Shown: one piece after another, positions 31,695-40,784 of the stretch
Layout: each line of letters opens with the position of its first letter
Position numbering within the stretch: position 1 is the first letter of the stretch
Source: Herbiconiux sp. VKM Ac-1786
Lineage (GTDB): Bacteria > Actinomycetota > Actinomycetes > Actinomycetales > Microbacteriaceae
Direction of reading: 5' to 3'
Length of the DNA: 64,000 bases
Assembly (NCBI RefSeq): GCF_015350805.1
Contig: NZ_JADKSG010000002.1
Coordinates: 1,488,001-1,552,000, forward strand
The notes under the pieces: model-generated
Database searches by the model: none
Seen by the model: only the letters and a program-made list of their open reading frames with translations
Told to the model about the DNA's origin: nothing
Position numbers and translations under genes: made by a program

Positions 31695-32902
31695 TGGCAG
31701 AGCACGTCCCCGTCGTCGAGGTCAACGACGTCTCGAAGCGGTTCATCATCCGCAAGGAGAAGAGCCTCAAGGAGCGCCTGGTCAACGCCGGCCGTTCGAA
31801 GCAGTTCAAAGAGGACTTCTGGGCCCTGAAGAACGTCTCGCTCGAGATCGGCTCCGGCCAGACCATCGGCCTGATCGGGCCGAACGGCTCGGGCAAGTCG
31901 ACCCTCTTGAAGACCATCGGCGGCATCATCCAGCCCACCACCGGCACCATCCGCCGGCGCGGCCGGCTGGCGGCGCTGCTCGAGCTCGGCGCCGGCTTCC
32001 ACCAAGACCTGACCGGGCGCGAGAACGTCTACCTGAACGCCTCGATCCTGGGTCTCTCGCGCAAGCAGACCGACCTCTACTTCGATGACATCGTCGAGTT
32101 CTCGGGCATCAAGGACTTCATCGACACCCAGGTGAAGTTCTACTCCTCGGGCATGTACGTGCGGCTCGCCTTCGCGGTGGCCGTGCACGTCGACCCCGAC
32201 CTGCTGCTCGTCGACGAGGTGCTCGCCGTCGGCGACGAGGCCTTCCAGCGCAAGTGCCTCGACAAGATCCGCTCGTTCCAGCGGGAGGGCCGCACGATCG
32301 TGCTGGTCACCCACTCGCTCGGTCAGATCACCGAGTTCTGCGACCGCGCCGTGCTGCTGAACAAGGGCGAGGTGCTCTTCGACGGCGTGCCCCACGAGGC
32401 CGTGCGCGACTTCCGCGACGTGCTCGAGGAGCGCCGCCAGGGCGAGGCCGAGGCGCACAACGCCACCCATGAAGAGAAGGTGCCCGTGAACGACGGGCGC
32501 ATCGTCTCCACCACGGTGCACGCCGCCGGCCGCGCCGAGGGCGACCCCGTGCATCCGGGCGACGACCTGATCGTGCGCGTCACCTACGAGCACCCCACGG
32601 GCCTGCCCGACTGGATCGCCGCGATCCAGATCGACAACGTGCAGGGCGTGCCGGTCTACGGCACCGCCTCGCCGCGCATGAAGCTCGACCTCGGCACGCT
32701 GCGCGCCCCCACCACGGTGGAGTTCGTGCTGCGCGACGTGCAGTTCGGCACCGGCAAGTACTTCATCAACTCCACGCTGATGAACCGCGAGCGCGCCCAC
32801 GTGCACGACGTGCCGCAGGCCGTCTCGTTCGACGTGCCCTACTACGACCTCGCGGTCGGCATCGTGCACGCCCAGCCGGAGATCCGCGTCGTCGGCGCCT
32901 GA
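31694..32902 (+). CDS. wzt: ABC polysaccharide exporter, ATP-binding subunit with C-terminal glycan-binding domain
   Basis: This 402-residue protein pairs with the permease upstream. The ATPase covers residues 1 to about 245: Walker A GPNGSGKST (62-70), the LGAGFHQDLTGREN stretch typical of the polysaccharide-exporter (TagH/Wzt) family, a modified signature YSSGMYVRLAF, Walker B DLLLVDEV, and the H-loop VTHS. Residues about 265-400 form a beta-rich Wzt C-terminal domain. In O9a-type systems this domain recognises the end of the finished chain, so export depends on the non-reducing terminus. Its presence suggests that a terminating residue or cap is made by one of the GTs downstream. The ATG overlaps the permease stop. 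Confidence 0.92.
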   Translation: MAEHVPVVEVNDVSKRFIIRKEKSLKERLVNAGRSKQFKEDFWALKNVSLEIGSGQTIGLIGPNGSGKSTLLKTIGGIIQPTTGTIRRRGRLAALLELGAGFHQDLTGRENVYLNASILGLSRKQTDLYFDDIVEFSGIKDFIDTQVKFYSSGMYVRLAFAVAVHVDPDLLLVDEVLAVGDEAFQRKCLDKIRSFQREGRTIVLVTHSLGQITEFCDRAVLLNKGEVLFDGVPHEAVRDFRDVLEERRQGEAEAHNATHEEKVPVNDGRIVSTTVHAAGRAEGDPVHPGDDLIVRVTYEHPTGLPDWIAAIQIDNVQGVPVYGTASPRMKLDLGTLRAPTTVEFVLRDVQFGTGKYFINSTLMNRERAHVHDVPQAVSFDVPYYDLAVGIVHAQPEIRVVGA

Positions 32903-32918
32903 GCGCCGGGGCTTCAGC

Positions 32919-33947
32919 ATGACCGGTGAAGCGGATGCCCGGGTCGCCGTCTCGGCGATCCTGGTGAACTGGCGCCAGCCCGATCTCACCTCCCGGGCCG
33001 TCGCCTCGCTGGAACGGCAGACCGGTCTCGCCGAGCGCGGGCTCGACCTCGCCGTCGTGGTCGTCGACAACGGATCGGGCGACGACTCGCTCGCGCTGCT
33101 CCGGCAGCGGCATCCGCAGCACCTCGTGGTCGACGGCGGCCGCAACGACGGCTTCGGCGCGGGCGTGAACACGGGCATCCGCGCCCGCCCGGCCGACGTC
33201 TACGTGCTGCTCAACAACGACGCCGAGGCCGAGCCGGGCTTCGTGGCGGCCCTGGTCGACGAGCTGCGCGGGGCCGAGGGCGACGCGAGCGGGGGCCGCA
33301 CCACCGAGCGGCGCGGGGCCGTCACCGCGCGGATCCTGCTCGCCGGCACCGACCCCGTGCTCGTCAACAGCACCGGCAACGAGACGACCCGCTCGGGCAA
33401 CGGCCGCGACCGCGACTGGCTCGTGCCCGCCGCCGACGAGCACCGCCCGGCCGGCGAGGTGATGGGCTTCTCGGGCGGCGCCGCGGCCCTCGACGCCCGC
33501 GCCCTCGACGATGTGGGGCTGTTCGACGAGAGCCTGTTCATGTACTACGAGGACACCGACCTCTCCTGGCGGCTGCGGCGCGCGGGCTGGAGCATCCGCT
33601 ACTCCCCCGACGCCGTCGTGCACCACGCGCACGCCGCCTCCTCGGGCACGGGCAGCGACGTCTTCCGCTTCAGCAACGAGCGCAACCGGATGCTCGTGGC
33701 CCTCCGCCACGCGCCGGCCCCCGTCGCCCTCACCGCCGTGGCCCGCACCGCAGCCGGCACCCTGCGTGCCCTGCTCGTCGTGGCGCGCACCCCCACGCCG
33801 GAGCACCGCGCCGACGCCCGCCGGCGTCTGCGCTCGTTCGGCTCCGCCCTGCGTCTGACCCCCGCGAACCTCGCCCGACGGGTGCGGATCGACCGCGCCG
33901 CCCGGGTGCCGCGGCGGGCCGTCGCGGCCTTCCTGGTCGCCGAGTGA
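32919..33947 (+). CDS. Family 2 glycosyltransferase, rhamnosyltransferase-like
   Basis: This 342-residue GT2 enzyme has ILVNWRQPDLT, VVDNGSGDDS, GFGAGVNTGI, the DxD-like site LLNNDAEAEPG and FMYYEDTDLSWRLRR near residue 210. That motif set marks the WbbL/rhamnosyltransferase group, which includes the enzyme that primes mycobacterial-type wall glycan. The C-terminal 80 residues are basic and helical, possibly lying on the membrane. It starts 17 nt after wzt without a clear ribosome binding site and is probably in the exporter operon. Rhamnose as donor is the best guess, from family and pathway. Confidence 0.83.
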   Translation: MTGEADARVAVSAILVNWRQPDLTSRAVASLERQTGLAERGLDLAVVVVDNGSGDDSLALLRQRHPQHLVVDGGRNDGFGAGVNTGIRARPADVYVLLNNDAEAEPGFVAALVDELRGAEGDASGGRTTERRGAVTARILLAGTDPVLVNSTGNETTRSGNGRDRDWLVPAADEHRPAGEVMGFSGGAAALDARALDDVGLFDESLFMYYEDTDLSWRLRRAGWSIRYSPDAVVHHAHAASSGTGSDVFRFSNERNRMLVALRHAPAPVALTAVARTAAGTLRALLVVARTPTPEHRADARRRLRSFGSALRLTPANLARRVRIDRAARVPRRAVAAFLVAE

Positions 33948-33963
33948 GCCGCGAGGCGGCGGG

Positions 33964-33982
33964 TATGCTGGAGGCTGCCTCC
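33964..33982 (+). promoter_or_regulatory. -10-like box followed by 13-bp perfect palindrome
   Basis: TATGCT (33964-33969) is followed directly by GGAGGC-T-GCCTCC (33970-33982), a perfect odd palindrome covering the expected transcription start. A leader of about 40 nt and AGGA then precede the GTG at 34016. A repressor site is possible. Confidence 0.4.
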
Positions 33983-34015
33983 GGGCGCCCCTCCCGGAAC
34001 GAGACCTAGGACAGC

Positions 34016-35170
34016 GTGGTGAGCACTCAGATCCCAGTCCTCCTCGACGCGACGAGCCTGCCGCCCTCGTGGGGCGGAGTCGCCCGCTACATCGAGGGGC
34101 TGCTCACGGGCCTCGCCGAGCTCGGGGTGTCGCTCGACGTCGTGGTGAAGCCGGGCGACCTCGACCGCCTGCGCTCCGCGGCGCCCGGCCACCGCTATCA
34201 CGCGGGGCCGGCCTCGCTCGCGAAGCGCCCGGTGCGGCTCGCCTGGGAGCAGCTCGGCCTGCCTCGGCTGGCCGCCCGGCTCGGGGTCGCGGCCATCCAC
34301 TCGCCGCACTACACCTTCCCGCTCGCGGCCCGGCGGGCCCGGGTCGTCACCCTGCACGACGCCACCTTCTTCACCGACCCCGGCGTGCACTCGCGGCTGA
34401 AGCGCACCTTCTTCACGAGCTGGACGCGCTCTGCCGCCCGTCGCGCCGACGCCCTCGTGGCGCCGAGCCGGGCCACCGCGCAGGCGGTGCGCGACGCCGT
34501 GGCCGTGCGCCCCGAGATCCGCGTGGCCTACCTCGGCGTCGACCCTGCGGTCTTCCGGCCGCCGGCACCCGCCGCCGTCGAGGCCTTCGCCGCGGCGCAC
34601 GGCCTGGGCGACCATGGCTGGATCGCCTTCCTCGGCACCATCGAGCCGCGCAAGAACGTGCCCGCCCTGCTCGCCGGCTACGCGAGCCTCCGCGCCGAGC
34701 GCAGCGCTCGCGGCCTCGGCACCCCCGACCTCGTGCTCTCGGGCTCCCGCGGCTGGGACGAGGAGGCCGCGCGCCTGCTCGACGCGCCGCGCGACGGTGT
34801 CACCGAGGCCGGCTACCTCCCGCTCGAGGAGCTCGGCGCGTTCCTCGGCGGCGCCACCGTCGTCGCCTATCCCTCGCTCGGCGAGGGCTTCGGGCTGCCC
34901 GTGCTCGAGGCGATGGCGAGCGGCGGCACGGTGCTCACCACCGATCGGCTCTCCATCCCCGAAGTCGGCGGCGACGCCGTGGCCTACACCGAGCCGGATG
35001 CGCGGTCGATCGCCGAGGCCCTCGGCCGGCTGCTCGACGAGCCGGGGCGGCGCGCGGAGCTGTCCGGTGCCGCCCTCCGGCGTTCGCAGGAGTTCACCTG
35101 GGCCGCCTGCGCGCGGGTGCACCTCGACGCCTACGCCGAGGCGGGCGTCACGACGGAGGTGGCCGCGTGA
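34016..35170 (+). CDS. Family 4 glycosyltransferase (mannosyltransferase-like)
   Basis: The product is a 384-residue GT-B enzyme. The N-terminal domain has LLDATSLPPSWGGVARYIEGL for acceptor binding. The C-terminal domain holds FLGTIEPRKNVPALL, LSGSRGWD, AYPSLGEGFGLPVLEAMASG (the GT4 E-x7-E donor site) and VAYTEPDARSIAEAL. The PRKN form is common in GT4 mannosyl- and rhamnosyl-transferases of surface polysaccharide clusters. GTG at 34016 or 34019 may be used; AGGA lies just upstream of both. The stop overlaps the next GTG (GTGA), so the two GTs are coupled. It resembles the GT4 at 48.8 kb in architecture, suggesting related linkages. Confidence 0.85.
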   Translation: MVSTQIPVLLDATSLPPSWGGVARYIEGLLTGLAELGVSLDVVVKPGDLDRLRSAAPGHRYHAGPASLAKRPVRLAWEQLGLPRLAARLGVAAIHSPHYTFPLAARRARVVTLHDATFFTDPGVHSRLKRTFFTSWTRSAARRADALVAPSRATAQAVRDAVAVRPEIRVAYLGVDPAVFRPPAPAAVEAFAAAHGLGDHGWIAFLGTIEPRKNVPALLAGYASLRAERSARGLGTPDLVLSGSRGWDEEAARLLDAPRDGVTEAGYLPLEELGAFLGGATVVAYPSLGEGFGLPVLEAMASGGTVLTTDRLSIPEVGGDAVAYTEPDARSIAEALGRLLDEPGRRAELSGAALRRSQEFTWAACARVHLDAYAEAGVTTEVAA

Positions 35171-36057
35171 CGGCGCAGCGCGCATCCGGAGCCCGCCCCC
35201 GCATCGCGGTGGTGACCGTGAGCTACGACTCGGCCGCCGTGCTCGGGCCGTTCCTCGACTCGGTGCCGGCCGCCGCGGCCCGCACCGACGTCGACGTGGT
35301 CGTGGCCGACAACAAGCCGGGCTCGCCCGCGCGTGCCGAGCTCGAGCGCCTGGTCGCCGACGCCGGCGGCCGGTACCTGCCGATGACCGGCAACGTCGGC
35401 TACGGGCACGCGATCAACGAGGCGGTGGCCTCGCTCGGCGGCGGCCACGAGTTCGTGCTGGTCTCCAACCCCGACGTCGTGCTCGCGCCCGGGTCGGTCG
35501 ACGTGCTCGTCGACACCATGCTCGAGCTGGGAGACGCCGGGGCGATCGGGCCGAAGATCCTGGAGAGCGACGGCAGCGCGTACCCCTCGGCGCGCTCGGT
35601 GCCCTCGATCCGCAACGGCATCGGGCACGCGCTGTTCGCCAACGTCTGGCCGACCAACCCGTGGACACGCTCGTACCGCCTCGAGATCGGTGAGAACCCG
35701 GTGCGCCGGGACGCGGGCTGGCTGTCGGGCTCCTGTTTCCTCGTGCGACGGGAGGTGTTCGACGCCCTCGGCGGCTTCGACACCGGCTACTTCATGTACT
35801 TCGAGGACGTCGACCTCGGCTACCGCATCGGCCGGGCGGGCTGGCGCAACGTCTACGAGCCGGCCGCCGAGGTGCTGCACACCGGCGCCCACTCCACCAC
35901 CACCGAGTCGGCGCGGATGCTCCAGGCACACCACGACAGCGCGAAGCGGTTCCTCGCCAAGAAGTACGCGGGGCCGCTCTGGTGGCCGCTGCGCGCGGTG
36001 CTGTCGCTCGGGCTCGGCGTGCGCTCGGCCTTCGTGCGGCGCCGCTCGGCGCACTGA
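35167..36057 (+). CDS. Family 2 glycosyltransferase, WbbL-like rhamnosyltransferase
   Basis: This 296-residue GT2 protein has VVTVSYDSAAVLGPFL, VVADNKPGS, NVGYGHAINEAV, SNPDVVLAPGSV as metal site, then SGSCFLVRREVFDALGGFD and FMYFEDVDLGYRIGRAGW. The order and spacing match decaprenyl-PP-GlcNAc rhamnosyltransferases (WbbL), which add the first rhamnose to a GlcNAc-PP-lipid primer. If it does so here it would prime a wall-linked glycan, but no WecA-type priming enzyme lies in the window to test this. The C-terminal 40 residues are basic and partly hydrophobic. It is translationally coupled to the GT4 upstream. Confidence 0.85.
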   Translation: MTAQRASGARPRIAVVTVSYDSAAVLGPFLDSVPAAAARTDVDVVVADNKPGSPARAELERLVADAGGRYLPMTGNVGYGHAINEAVASLGGGHEFVLVSNPDVVLAPGSVDVLVDTMLELGDAGAIGPKILESDGSAYPSARSVPSIRNGIGHALFANVWPTNPWTRSYRLEIGENPVRRDAGWLSGSCFLVRREVFDALGGFDTGYFMYFEDVDLGYRIGRAGWRNVYEPAAEVLHTGAHSTTTESARMLQAHHDSAKRFLAKKYAGPLWWPLRAVLSLGLGVRSAFVRRRSAH

Positions 36058-36112
36058 GCGCCGGCCCCCGCCCGGCTCAGCCCCGGCTCGGCCCGGCCCG
36101 GGGTGCGTTCGC

Positions 36113-36150
36113 TAGGGTGGAGGCTGGACGAACCCGACCAGAGATGGAGA
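36113..36150 (+). promoter_or_regulatory. -10-like box and ribosome binding site for the coiled-coil GT2
   Basis: TAGGGT at 36113-36118 would start transcription near 36126. GGAGA at 36146-36150 sits 8 nt before the GTG at 36159. This argues for the GTG rather than the ATG at 36144 as start. A CCCCGG/CCGGGG repeat at 36081-36103 may end the previous unit. Confidence 0.45.
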
Positions 36151-36158
36151 TCCGCCCG

Positions 36159-37364
36159 GTGAAGCTCGCAATGACCCTGATGGTGCGCGACGAAGCGGAC
36201 ATCATCGGGCCCATGATCGACCACCACCTCGCGCAGGGCGTCGACGTGCTCATCGTCACCGACAACGGCTCGGGCGACGGAACCGCCGAGATCCTCGAGC
36301 GCTACGCCGACGACGGGCGCATCGAGCTGCGGCACGATCCCGTGCACCGCAAGCAGCAGAGCCCCGTGGTCACCCGGATGGCCCGCGACGCCGCCGCCCT
36401 GCACGGCGCCGACTGGGTGATCAACGCCGACGCCGACGAGTTCTTCGCCCCCGTCGACCGCTCGCTCACGCTGCACCAGGTGTTCGAGCGGCTCGACCCC
36501 GCCATCCGCTCCTTCCTCGTGCCGGTCACGAACCTCACCGGCACGGCCGCGGCGGCGGGCACGGGCTTCGACCGGCTGGTCTACCGCGACCACCGCCCCG
36601 TCGAGCAGCTGCGCGCCACCGGCCTCCGCGACCACCCCACGGCCGACGCGGTGCACGTGGGCGACCCCGAGGTCGACGTCATCCAGGGCAACCACTTCGT
36701 CAGCATCGCCTCGGCCGGGCTGCCGCCCGAGGAGCTCGCCATCGAGGTGCTGCACCTGCCCTGGCGCTCCTGGGCCCAGTACCGGCACAAGGTCGAGGTC
36801 TCGGGCCGAGCCTACGACGAGAACCCCGAGCTCACCCCGAGCCCGAACCACCACGGCATGCGCGACTACCGGCGCCTGCAGTCGGGTGCGCTGCTGCCGT
36901 TCTACCTGCTGCGCCACCCCGACGAGCAGGAGCTGGCCGACGGGGTCGCCGCCGGCCACTTCGTCGAAGAGCGGATGCTCGCCGGCACGCTCGCGTCCCC
37001 CGTCGCCGACGTGCCCTTCGACCCGGGCGTGCTCGAGCGCTTCCGCGAGTTCGCACCGGCCCTCCGCGACTCCGAGGCGCGCGGGTTCAGCATGCTCACC
37101 TCGGCCGAGGAGCGACTCCGGCTGAGCGAGGAGGAGAGCGCCCGCGCCCTGAAGACCCTCGAGGCCGAGCTGCGCGGGGAGATCAACGCCGCGAGCGACC
37201 GGCTGGGCGCCGTCGACCACGAGCGCCGGCTGGCCCAGGAGGAGCTCGCGCTCACCCGGGCGCACGCGGCGTCGCTCGAGGCCGAGATCGCGCGGCTGCG
37301 CCACCGGCCCGAGGTGCGGGTGGCCAACCGGCTGCGCCGGGCCCTGCCGGGCAGCAGGGGCTGA
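36159..37364 (+). CDS. Glycosyltransferase family 2 (type 4 subgroup) with C-terminal coiled coil
   Basis: The 401-residue protein starts directly with LAMTLMVRDEADI, then VTDNGSGDGT, WVINADADEFF as metal-binding site near residue 91, and VIQGNHFVS. This is the Glyco_tranf_2_4 pattern of LPS/EPS-type enzymes. From residue about 325 it carries a coiled coil (EERLRLSEEESARALKTL... to EAEIARLRHR) and ends in VRVANRLRRALPG. The shape echoes the coiled-coil microprotein at 27.2 kb. GTG 36159 has GGAGA 8 nt upstream; ATG 36144 would add five residues. It is convergent with the protease gene, 26 nt away. Confidence 0.82.
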   Translation: MKLAMTLMVRDEADIIGPMIDHHLAQGVDVLIVTDNGSGDGTAEILERYADDGRIELRHDPVHRKQQSPVVTRMARDAAALHGADWVINADADEFFAPVDRSLTLHQVFERLDPAIRSFLVPVTNLTGTAAAAGTGFDRLVYRDHRPVEQLRATGLRDHPTADAVHVGDPEVDVIQGNHFVSIASAGLPPEELAIEVLHLPWRSWAQYRHKVEVSGRAYDENPELTPSPNHHGMRDYRRLQSGALLPFYLLRHPDEQELADGVAAGHFVEERMLAGTLASPVADVPFDPGVLERFREFAPALRDSEARGFSMLTSAEERLRLSEEESARALKTLEAELRGEINAASDRLGAVDHERRLAQEELALTRAHAASLEAEIARLRHRPEVRVANRLRRALPGSRG

Positions 37365-37390
37365 CCCAGGCCGTCAGCTGGTGCCGACCG

Positions 37391-39817
37391 TCAGCTCGCG
37401 CAGGCCGCCAGGCTCCCGACCTGGGCGGTGAGCGTGTCGGTGCCGCCGAGCAGCACCACCTTCGTGGCCTTCAGCGCTCCGATGTCGGCGATCACCGCCC
37501 GCGGGATGCAGTCCCGCGGCACGATGTACAGCGGCGCCTTGGTCGCGCCCGCCAGCACCCCGCCGGCCAGGGCGTCGGGGAAGTTGTAGCCCGTCGCCAG
37601 GTAGACCGTGCCGCTCGTCGTGAACGCCGAGCGGTTGACCGCCTGGGAGGTGCCGAAGCGGTCGTCGCCCTGCAGCCGCTGCACGGTGAGGCCGGCCCCC
37701 TTCAACGAGGCCTCGATGCCGGTCGAGACCGAGAAGCCTCCGCCCGCGATCGCGGCCTTCGTCGTGCCCTTCGCGGCGAACAGCTGCAGGGTGGGCTGGT
37801 CGGCCGTGGCGGCGCGGCCGTCGACGAGCACGATGGGCGCGCCCTTCGATCCCGCCGCCGGCCCGGCCGAGAGCGCGTCGGGGAAGTTCGCCCCCGTCGC
37901 GGCGTAGGCGAGCGGCGCCGTCGGGAAGGCGTAGTCGGCGACCGCGCGCGAGACGGCGAAGCGGTCGTCGCCGTCGATCCGGGTGGTGTCGGCGACGAGC
38001 GCCCTCAGCTGTCCGAGCACGGCGTCGTTCACGGCGAAGCGTCCGCCGACCACGACGATCTTCTGCGGCTTCAGGCGGGAGATCTCGGCGGCGACCACGG
38101 GCAGCAGCTGGTCGGTGGGGGTGAGCAGCAGCGGGCCGCCGAGCTTCACGGCCGCCGGGGCGGCGCTCAGGGCATCCGGGTAGTTGCTGCCGGCGGCCAC
38201 GAACACGACCTTCGCCGTGCCGGGGTAGGTGCGCTGCGAGATCGTCGCGGCCACGTCGTAGCGGGTGGCGCCGCCGATGCGGTCGACCGTCGGCTTGGGC
38301 AGCAGCTGGTAACTGTCGCTCACCACCGGGGAGTAGGTCACGTCGCCCCACTTCGCGCCGACGCTGAAGGAGTGCCGGCCCGACTGCAGGTTCGACGGGA
38401 TCGCCAGCGACCAGGCGCCCTTCGAGTCGGGCGTGACGCTGAACGAGTTGCCGTCGATCGTGACGAGCACCCGGTGCCGCGGGCCGCCGTCGGCCAGGGT
38501 GCCGCGGATGCTGTCGCCGACGAAGGAGGGTCGGACGTACGTCGGGGTCGCCACCTGCACGCCGAGCTCCCAGGTGGGCAGGGCGCTCGCCACGCTCGGG
38601 CTGCCGTTGGACGTGATCAGCGGGAAGAAGGCGCTGATCGCCCTCGGCTGCGCGCTGCGGTCGCAGGTGCCGACCCAGTCGCCGGCAGTGCCGAGGCCGA
38701 ACGCCGAGCTGCCGATCAGGGCCGAGGCGCCGCTGTCGCCCGGCAGCATGCAGACGTCGGTGAGGGTGAGGTTGACGTACTGGGGCGTGCCCGAGTGGTT
38801 GTAGACCGGGTAGGACTCGTTCACGACGAGGATCGAGCCGCAGGTCCAGCCCGTGGTGCGGCCCGATTTGCAGACCGGGGAGCCGACGATGCCGGTCGTG
38901 GCGTCCTTCACCGTGACCGGGGTGCCGTCGCCGAGGGCCCCCGCGCCGCCGCCCCAGGTGGAGACGACGGGCCGGGTGCCCCAGGCGGGCGAGACGCCGA
39001 CGGCGCCCACGTCGGCGCCGCCGCCGAACTTGTACTGGTCGGCGATCGGGGCGCCGATGATCGAGCCGCGGCTCGGGGTGCCGCCCGCGGAGGACTGCTT
39101 CGACTCGTAGTAGTAGGTGCCGGCCGCGTGGTCGGGCTCGATGCAGTGGCCCGAGGTGACGAACTGCGGCTGCGGGTAGGCCTTGAAGCGGCCCGTGAAG
39201 CCGACGGAGCAGACGTAGGTGTAGCCCTGCGCGAGGAACTGGAAGCCCTGGCCGCCGACGATGTCGGCGAGGGCGTCGAGCTTGAGCTCCGAGAGGTCGG
39301 GCTCGGCGGGCACCCCCAGCTCGGCGGTGGCGCCGACCGACTCGACGGTCGCGGCGGCCTCCTCGTCGGGCACGTTGACGACGAGCGAGGTGCCGTCGAG
39401 GCGGGAGCCGAGCACCTCGAGGCCGCTCGCGGTGAGGGCGTCGACGACGTCGGAGGCGTCGGCGGCCGCGTTCGCGCGGGCGAGGTACTCCTCGGGGGTC
39501 TCGCCGAGGTCGCGCTGCACCGCCTCCGTGAGCTCGGCGGGGAGCTCGGCTGCCTCGGCGGCGTAGGAGGTGGCGTCGTAGGCCGACATGGTCGGCGCGT
39601 CGGCCGGGAGCTCGACGGTGTCGCCGGCCTCGGCGTCGGGGCGGGCATCCGGAGCCGGGGTCGACGTGGACGGCGGCGTCAGCGTCGTGGGCTGCGTCAG
39701 GGTCGTCGGCTGCGTCGGCGTGTCGGCCGAGGCCGTGGCCGCCGGGGCGACGAGGAGCGTGCCGGCCACGAGGGCGGCGGCGAGGAGCGCGAGCGGGGAG
39801 CGGACGGGGCGGGGCAC
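37391..39817 (-). CDS. Secreted trypsin-like serine protease with three cell-wall-binding (CWB2) repeats
   Basis: This 808-residue protein has a signal peptide (about residues 1-31), an acidic pro-region (about 70-190) like that of streptogrisins, and an S1 protease domain (about 200-410). Its triad is visible as VTSGHC (His), GGGADVGAVG (Asp) and PGDSGAS (Ser), with paired cysteines. A beta-sandwich-like stretch follows (about 425-510), then three CWB2 repeats to the end (DRIGGATRYDVA, NYPDALSAAP, VVVGG and repeats). CWB2 modules bind anionic wall polymers, so the protease would stay on the wall glycan this locus makes. The start is GTG 39817, with TAGCGT 6 nt upstream. The target protein is unknown. 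Confidence 0.88.
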   Translation of the reverse strand: MPRPVRSPLALLAAALVAGTLLVAPAATASADTPTQPTTLTQPTTLTPPSTSTPAPDARPDAEAGDTVELPADAPTMSAYDATSYAAEAAELPAELTEAVQRDLGETPEEYLARANAAADASDVVDALTASGLEVLGSRLDGTSLVVNVPDEEAAATVESVGATAELGVPAEPDLSELKLDALADIVGGQGFQFLAQGYTYVCSVGFTGRFKAYPQPQFVTSGHCIEPDHAAGTYYYESKQSSAGGTPSRGSIIGAPIADQYKFGGGADVGAVGVSPAWGTRPVVSTWGGGAGALGDGTPVTVKDATTGIVGSPVCKSGRTTGWTCGSILVVNESYPVYNHSGTPQYVNLTLTDVCMLPGDSGASALIGSSAFGLGTAGDWVGTCDRSAQPRAISAFFPLITSNGSPSVASALPTWELGVQVATPTYVRPSFVGDSIRGTLADGGPRHRVLVTIDGNSFSVTPDSKGAWSLAIPSNLQSGRHSFSVGAKWGDVTYSPVVSDSYQLLPKPTVDRIGGATRYDVAATISQRTYPGTAKVVFVAAGSNYPDALSAAPAAVKLGGPLLLTPTDQLLPVVAAEISRLKPQKIVVVGGRFAVNDAVLGQLRALVADTTRIDGDDRFAVSRAVADYAFPTAPLAYAATGANFPDALSAGPAAGSKGAPIVLVDGRAATADQPTLQLFAAKGTTKAAIAGGGFSVSTGIEASLKGAGLTVQRLQGDDRFGTSQAVNRSAFTTSGTVYLATGYNFPDALAGGVLAGATKAPLYIVPRDCIPRAVIADIGALKATKVVLLGGTDTLTAQVGSLAACAS

Positions 39818-39823
39818 CCCTTC

Positions 39824-39829
39824 ACGCTA
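39824..39829 (-). promoter_or_regulatory. -10-like box of leaderless promoter for the CWB2 protease
   Basis: On the minus strand TAGCGT is separated by 6 nt from the GTG start at 39817. GAAGGG between them could also act as a weak ribosome binding site. Confidence 0.45.
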
Positions 39830-39847
39830 CGGGGCGCACCCCGCCCC

Positions 39848-39910
39848 GCCCGGCTGCGACTCGCGTCGCCGCCGGGCGGAATCAGGCGGTGTCAGGCCCG
39901 GTCGGGCCTG
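39848..39910 (-). terminator. Two hairpins downstream of rmlA
   Basis: Immediately after the rmlA stop the minus strand forms CAGGCCCG/CGGGCCTG (39893-39910, 2-nt loop). Further on it forms GCCCGGC/GCCGGGC (39848-39854 with 39871-39877). Neither has a T-tract, but together they probably end the rmlCA transcript before the protease promoter. Confidence 0.45.
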
Positions 39911-39911
39911 G

Positions 39912-40784
39912 TCAGCCCTCTTCGGCGGCGATCAGGGTCTGCAGGTACGCGCCGTAGCCGCTCTTCACCAGCGGGGCGGCGAGCTTCGCGAGCTGCTCCG
40001 AGTCGATCCAGCCGGCACGCCAGGCGATCTCCTCGATGCAGCCGATCTTGAAGCCCTGGCGGTCCTCAATCACGCGCACGTACTCCGAGGCCTGCATCAT
40101 CGACTCGAAGGTGCCGGTGTCGAGCCAGGCCGTGCCGCGCTCGAGCACCTGCACGTGCAGGTCGCCGCGCTCGAGGTAGCGCTCGTTGACCGTCGAGATC
40201 TCCAGCTCGCCGCGCGCGCTGGGCTCGATCGACTTCGCGATCGCGACCACGTCGTTGTCGTAGAAGTACAGGCCCGGCACCGCGTAGTTCGACTTCGGAT
40301 GCTCGGGCTTCTCCTCGATCGACAGCGCCGTGAAGTCGTCATCGAACTCGACCACGCCATAGGCGCGCGGCTCGGCCACGTGGTACGCGAAGATGCGCGC
40401 CCCCTCGAGGCTCTCGTTGCTGCGAAGCGACGAGCCGAGGCCCGCACCGTGGAAGATGTTGTCGCCCAGCACCAGGGCGACGCTCTCGTCGCCGATGAAC
40501 TCCTCACCGATAATGAACGCCTGCGCGAGACCGTCGGGCGAGGGCTGCACCGCGTACTCGAGCCGGATGCCCAGCTCGGAGCCGTCGCCCAGCAGCGCCT
40601 TGAACTGCTCGTTGTACTCGGGGGTGGTGATGATCAGGATCTCGTTGATGCCCGCCATCATCAGCGTCGACAAGGGGTAGTACACCATCGGCTTGTCGTA
40701 GATCGGCATCAGCTGCTTCGAGATGCCCTTGGTGATCGGCCACAGCCGGGTGCCGGAACCGCCGGCCAGGATGATTCCGCGCAT
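39912..40784 (-). CDS. rmlA: Glucose-1-phosphate thymidylyltransferase
   Basis: RmlA makes dTDP-glucose from dTTP and glucose-1-phosphate, the first step to dTDP-L-rhamnose. The 290 residues are full length. The nucleotide-binding signature [16 protein letters not shown] and [13 protein letters not shown] are at the N-terminus, followed by VLGDNIFHG and [13 protein letters not shown], then [13 protein letters not shown]. All expected catalytic residues appear intact. The ATG at 40784 overlaps the rmlC stop (ATGA), so the two are coupled. In many pathways this enzyme is inhibited by dTDP-rhamnose, controlling flux. Here rmlA and rmlC are separated from rmlB and rmlD by the wecE operon. Confidence 0.96.
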   Translation of the reverse strand: MRGIILAGGSGTRLWPITKGISKQLMPIYDKPMVYYPLSTLMMAGINEILIITTPEYNEQFKALLGDGSELGIRLEYAVQPSPDGLAQAFIIGEEFIGDESVALVLGDNIFHGAGLGSSLRSNESLEGARIFAYHVAEPRAYGVVEFDDDFTALSIEEKPEHPKSNYAVPGLYFYDNDVVAIAKSIEPSARGELEISTVNERYLERGDLHVQVLERGTAWLDTGTFESMMQASEYVRVIEDRQGFKIGCIEEIAWRAGWIDSEQLAKLAAPLVKSGYGAYLQTLIAAEEG

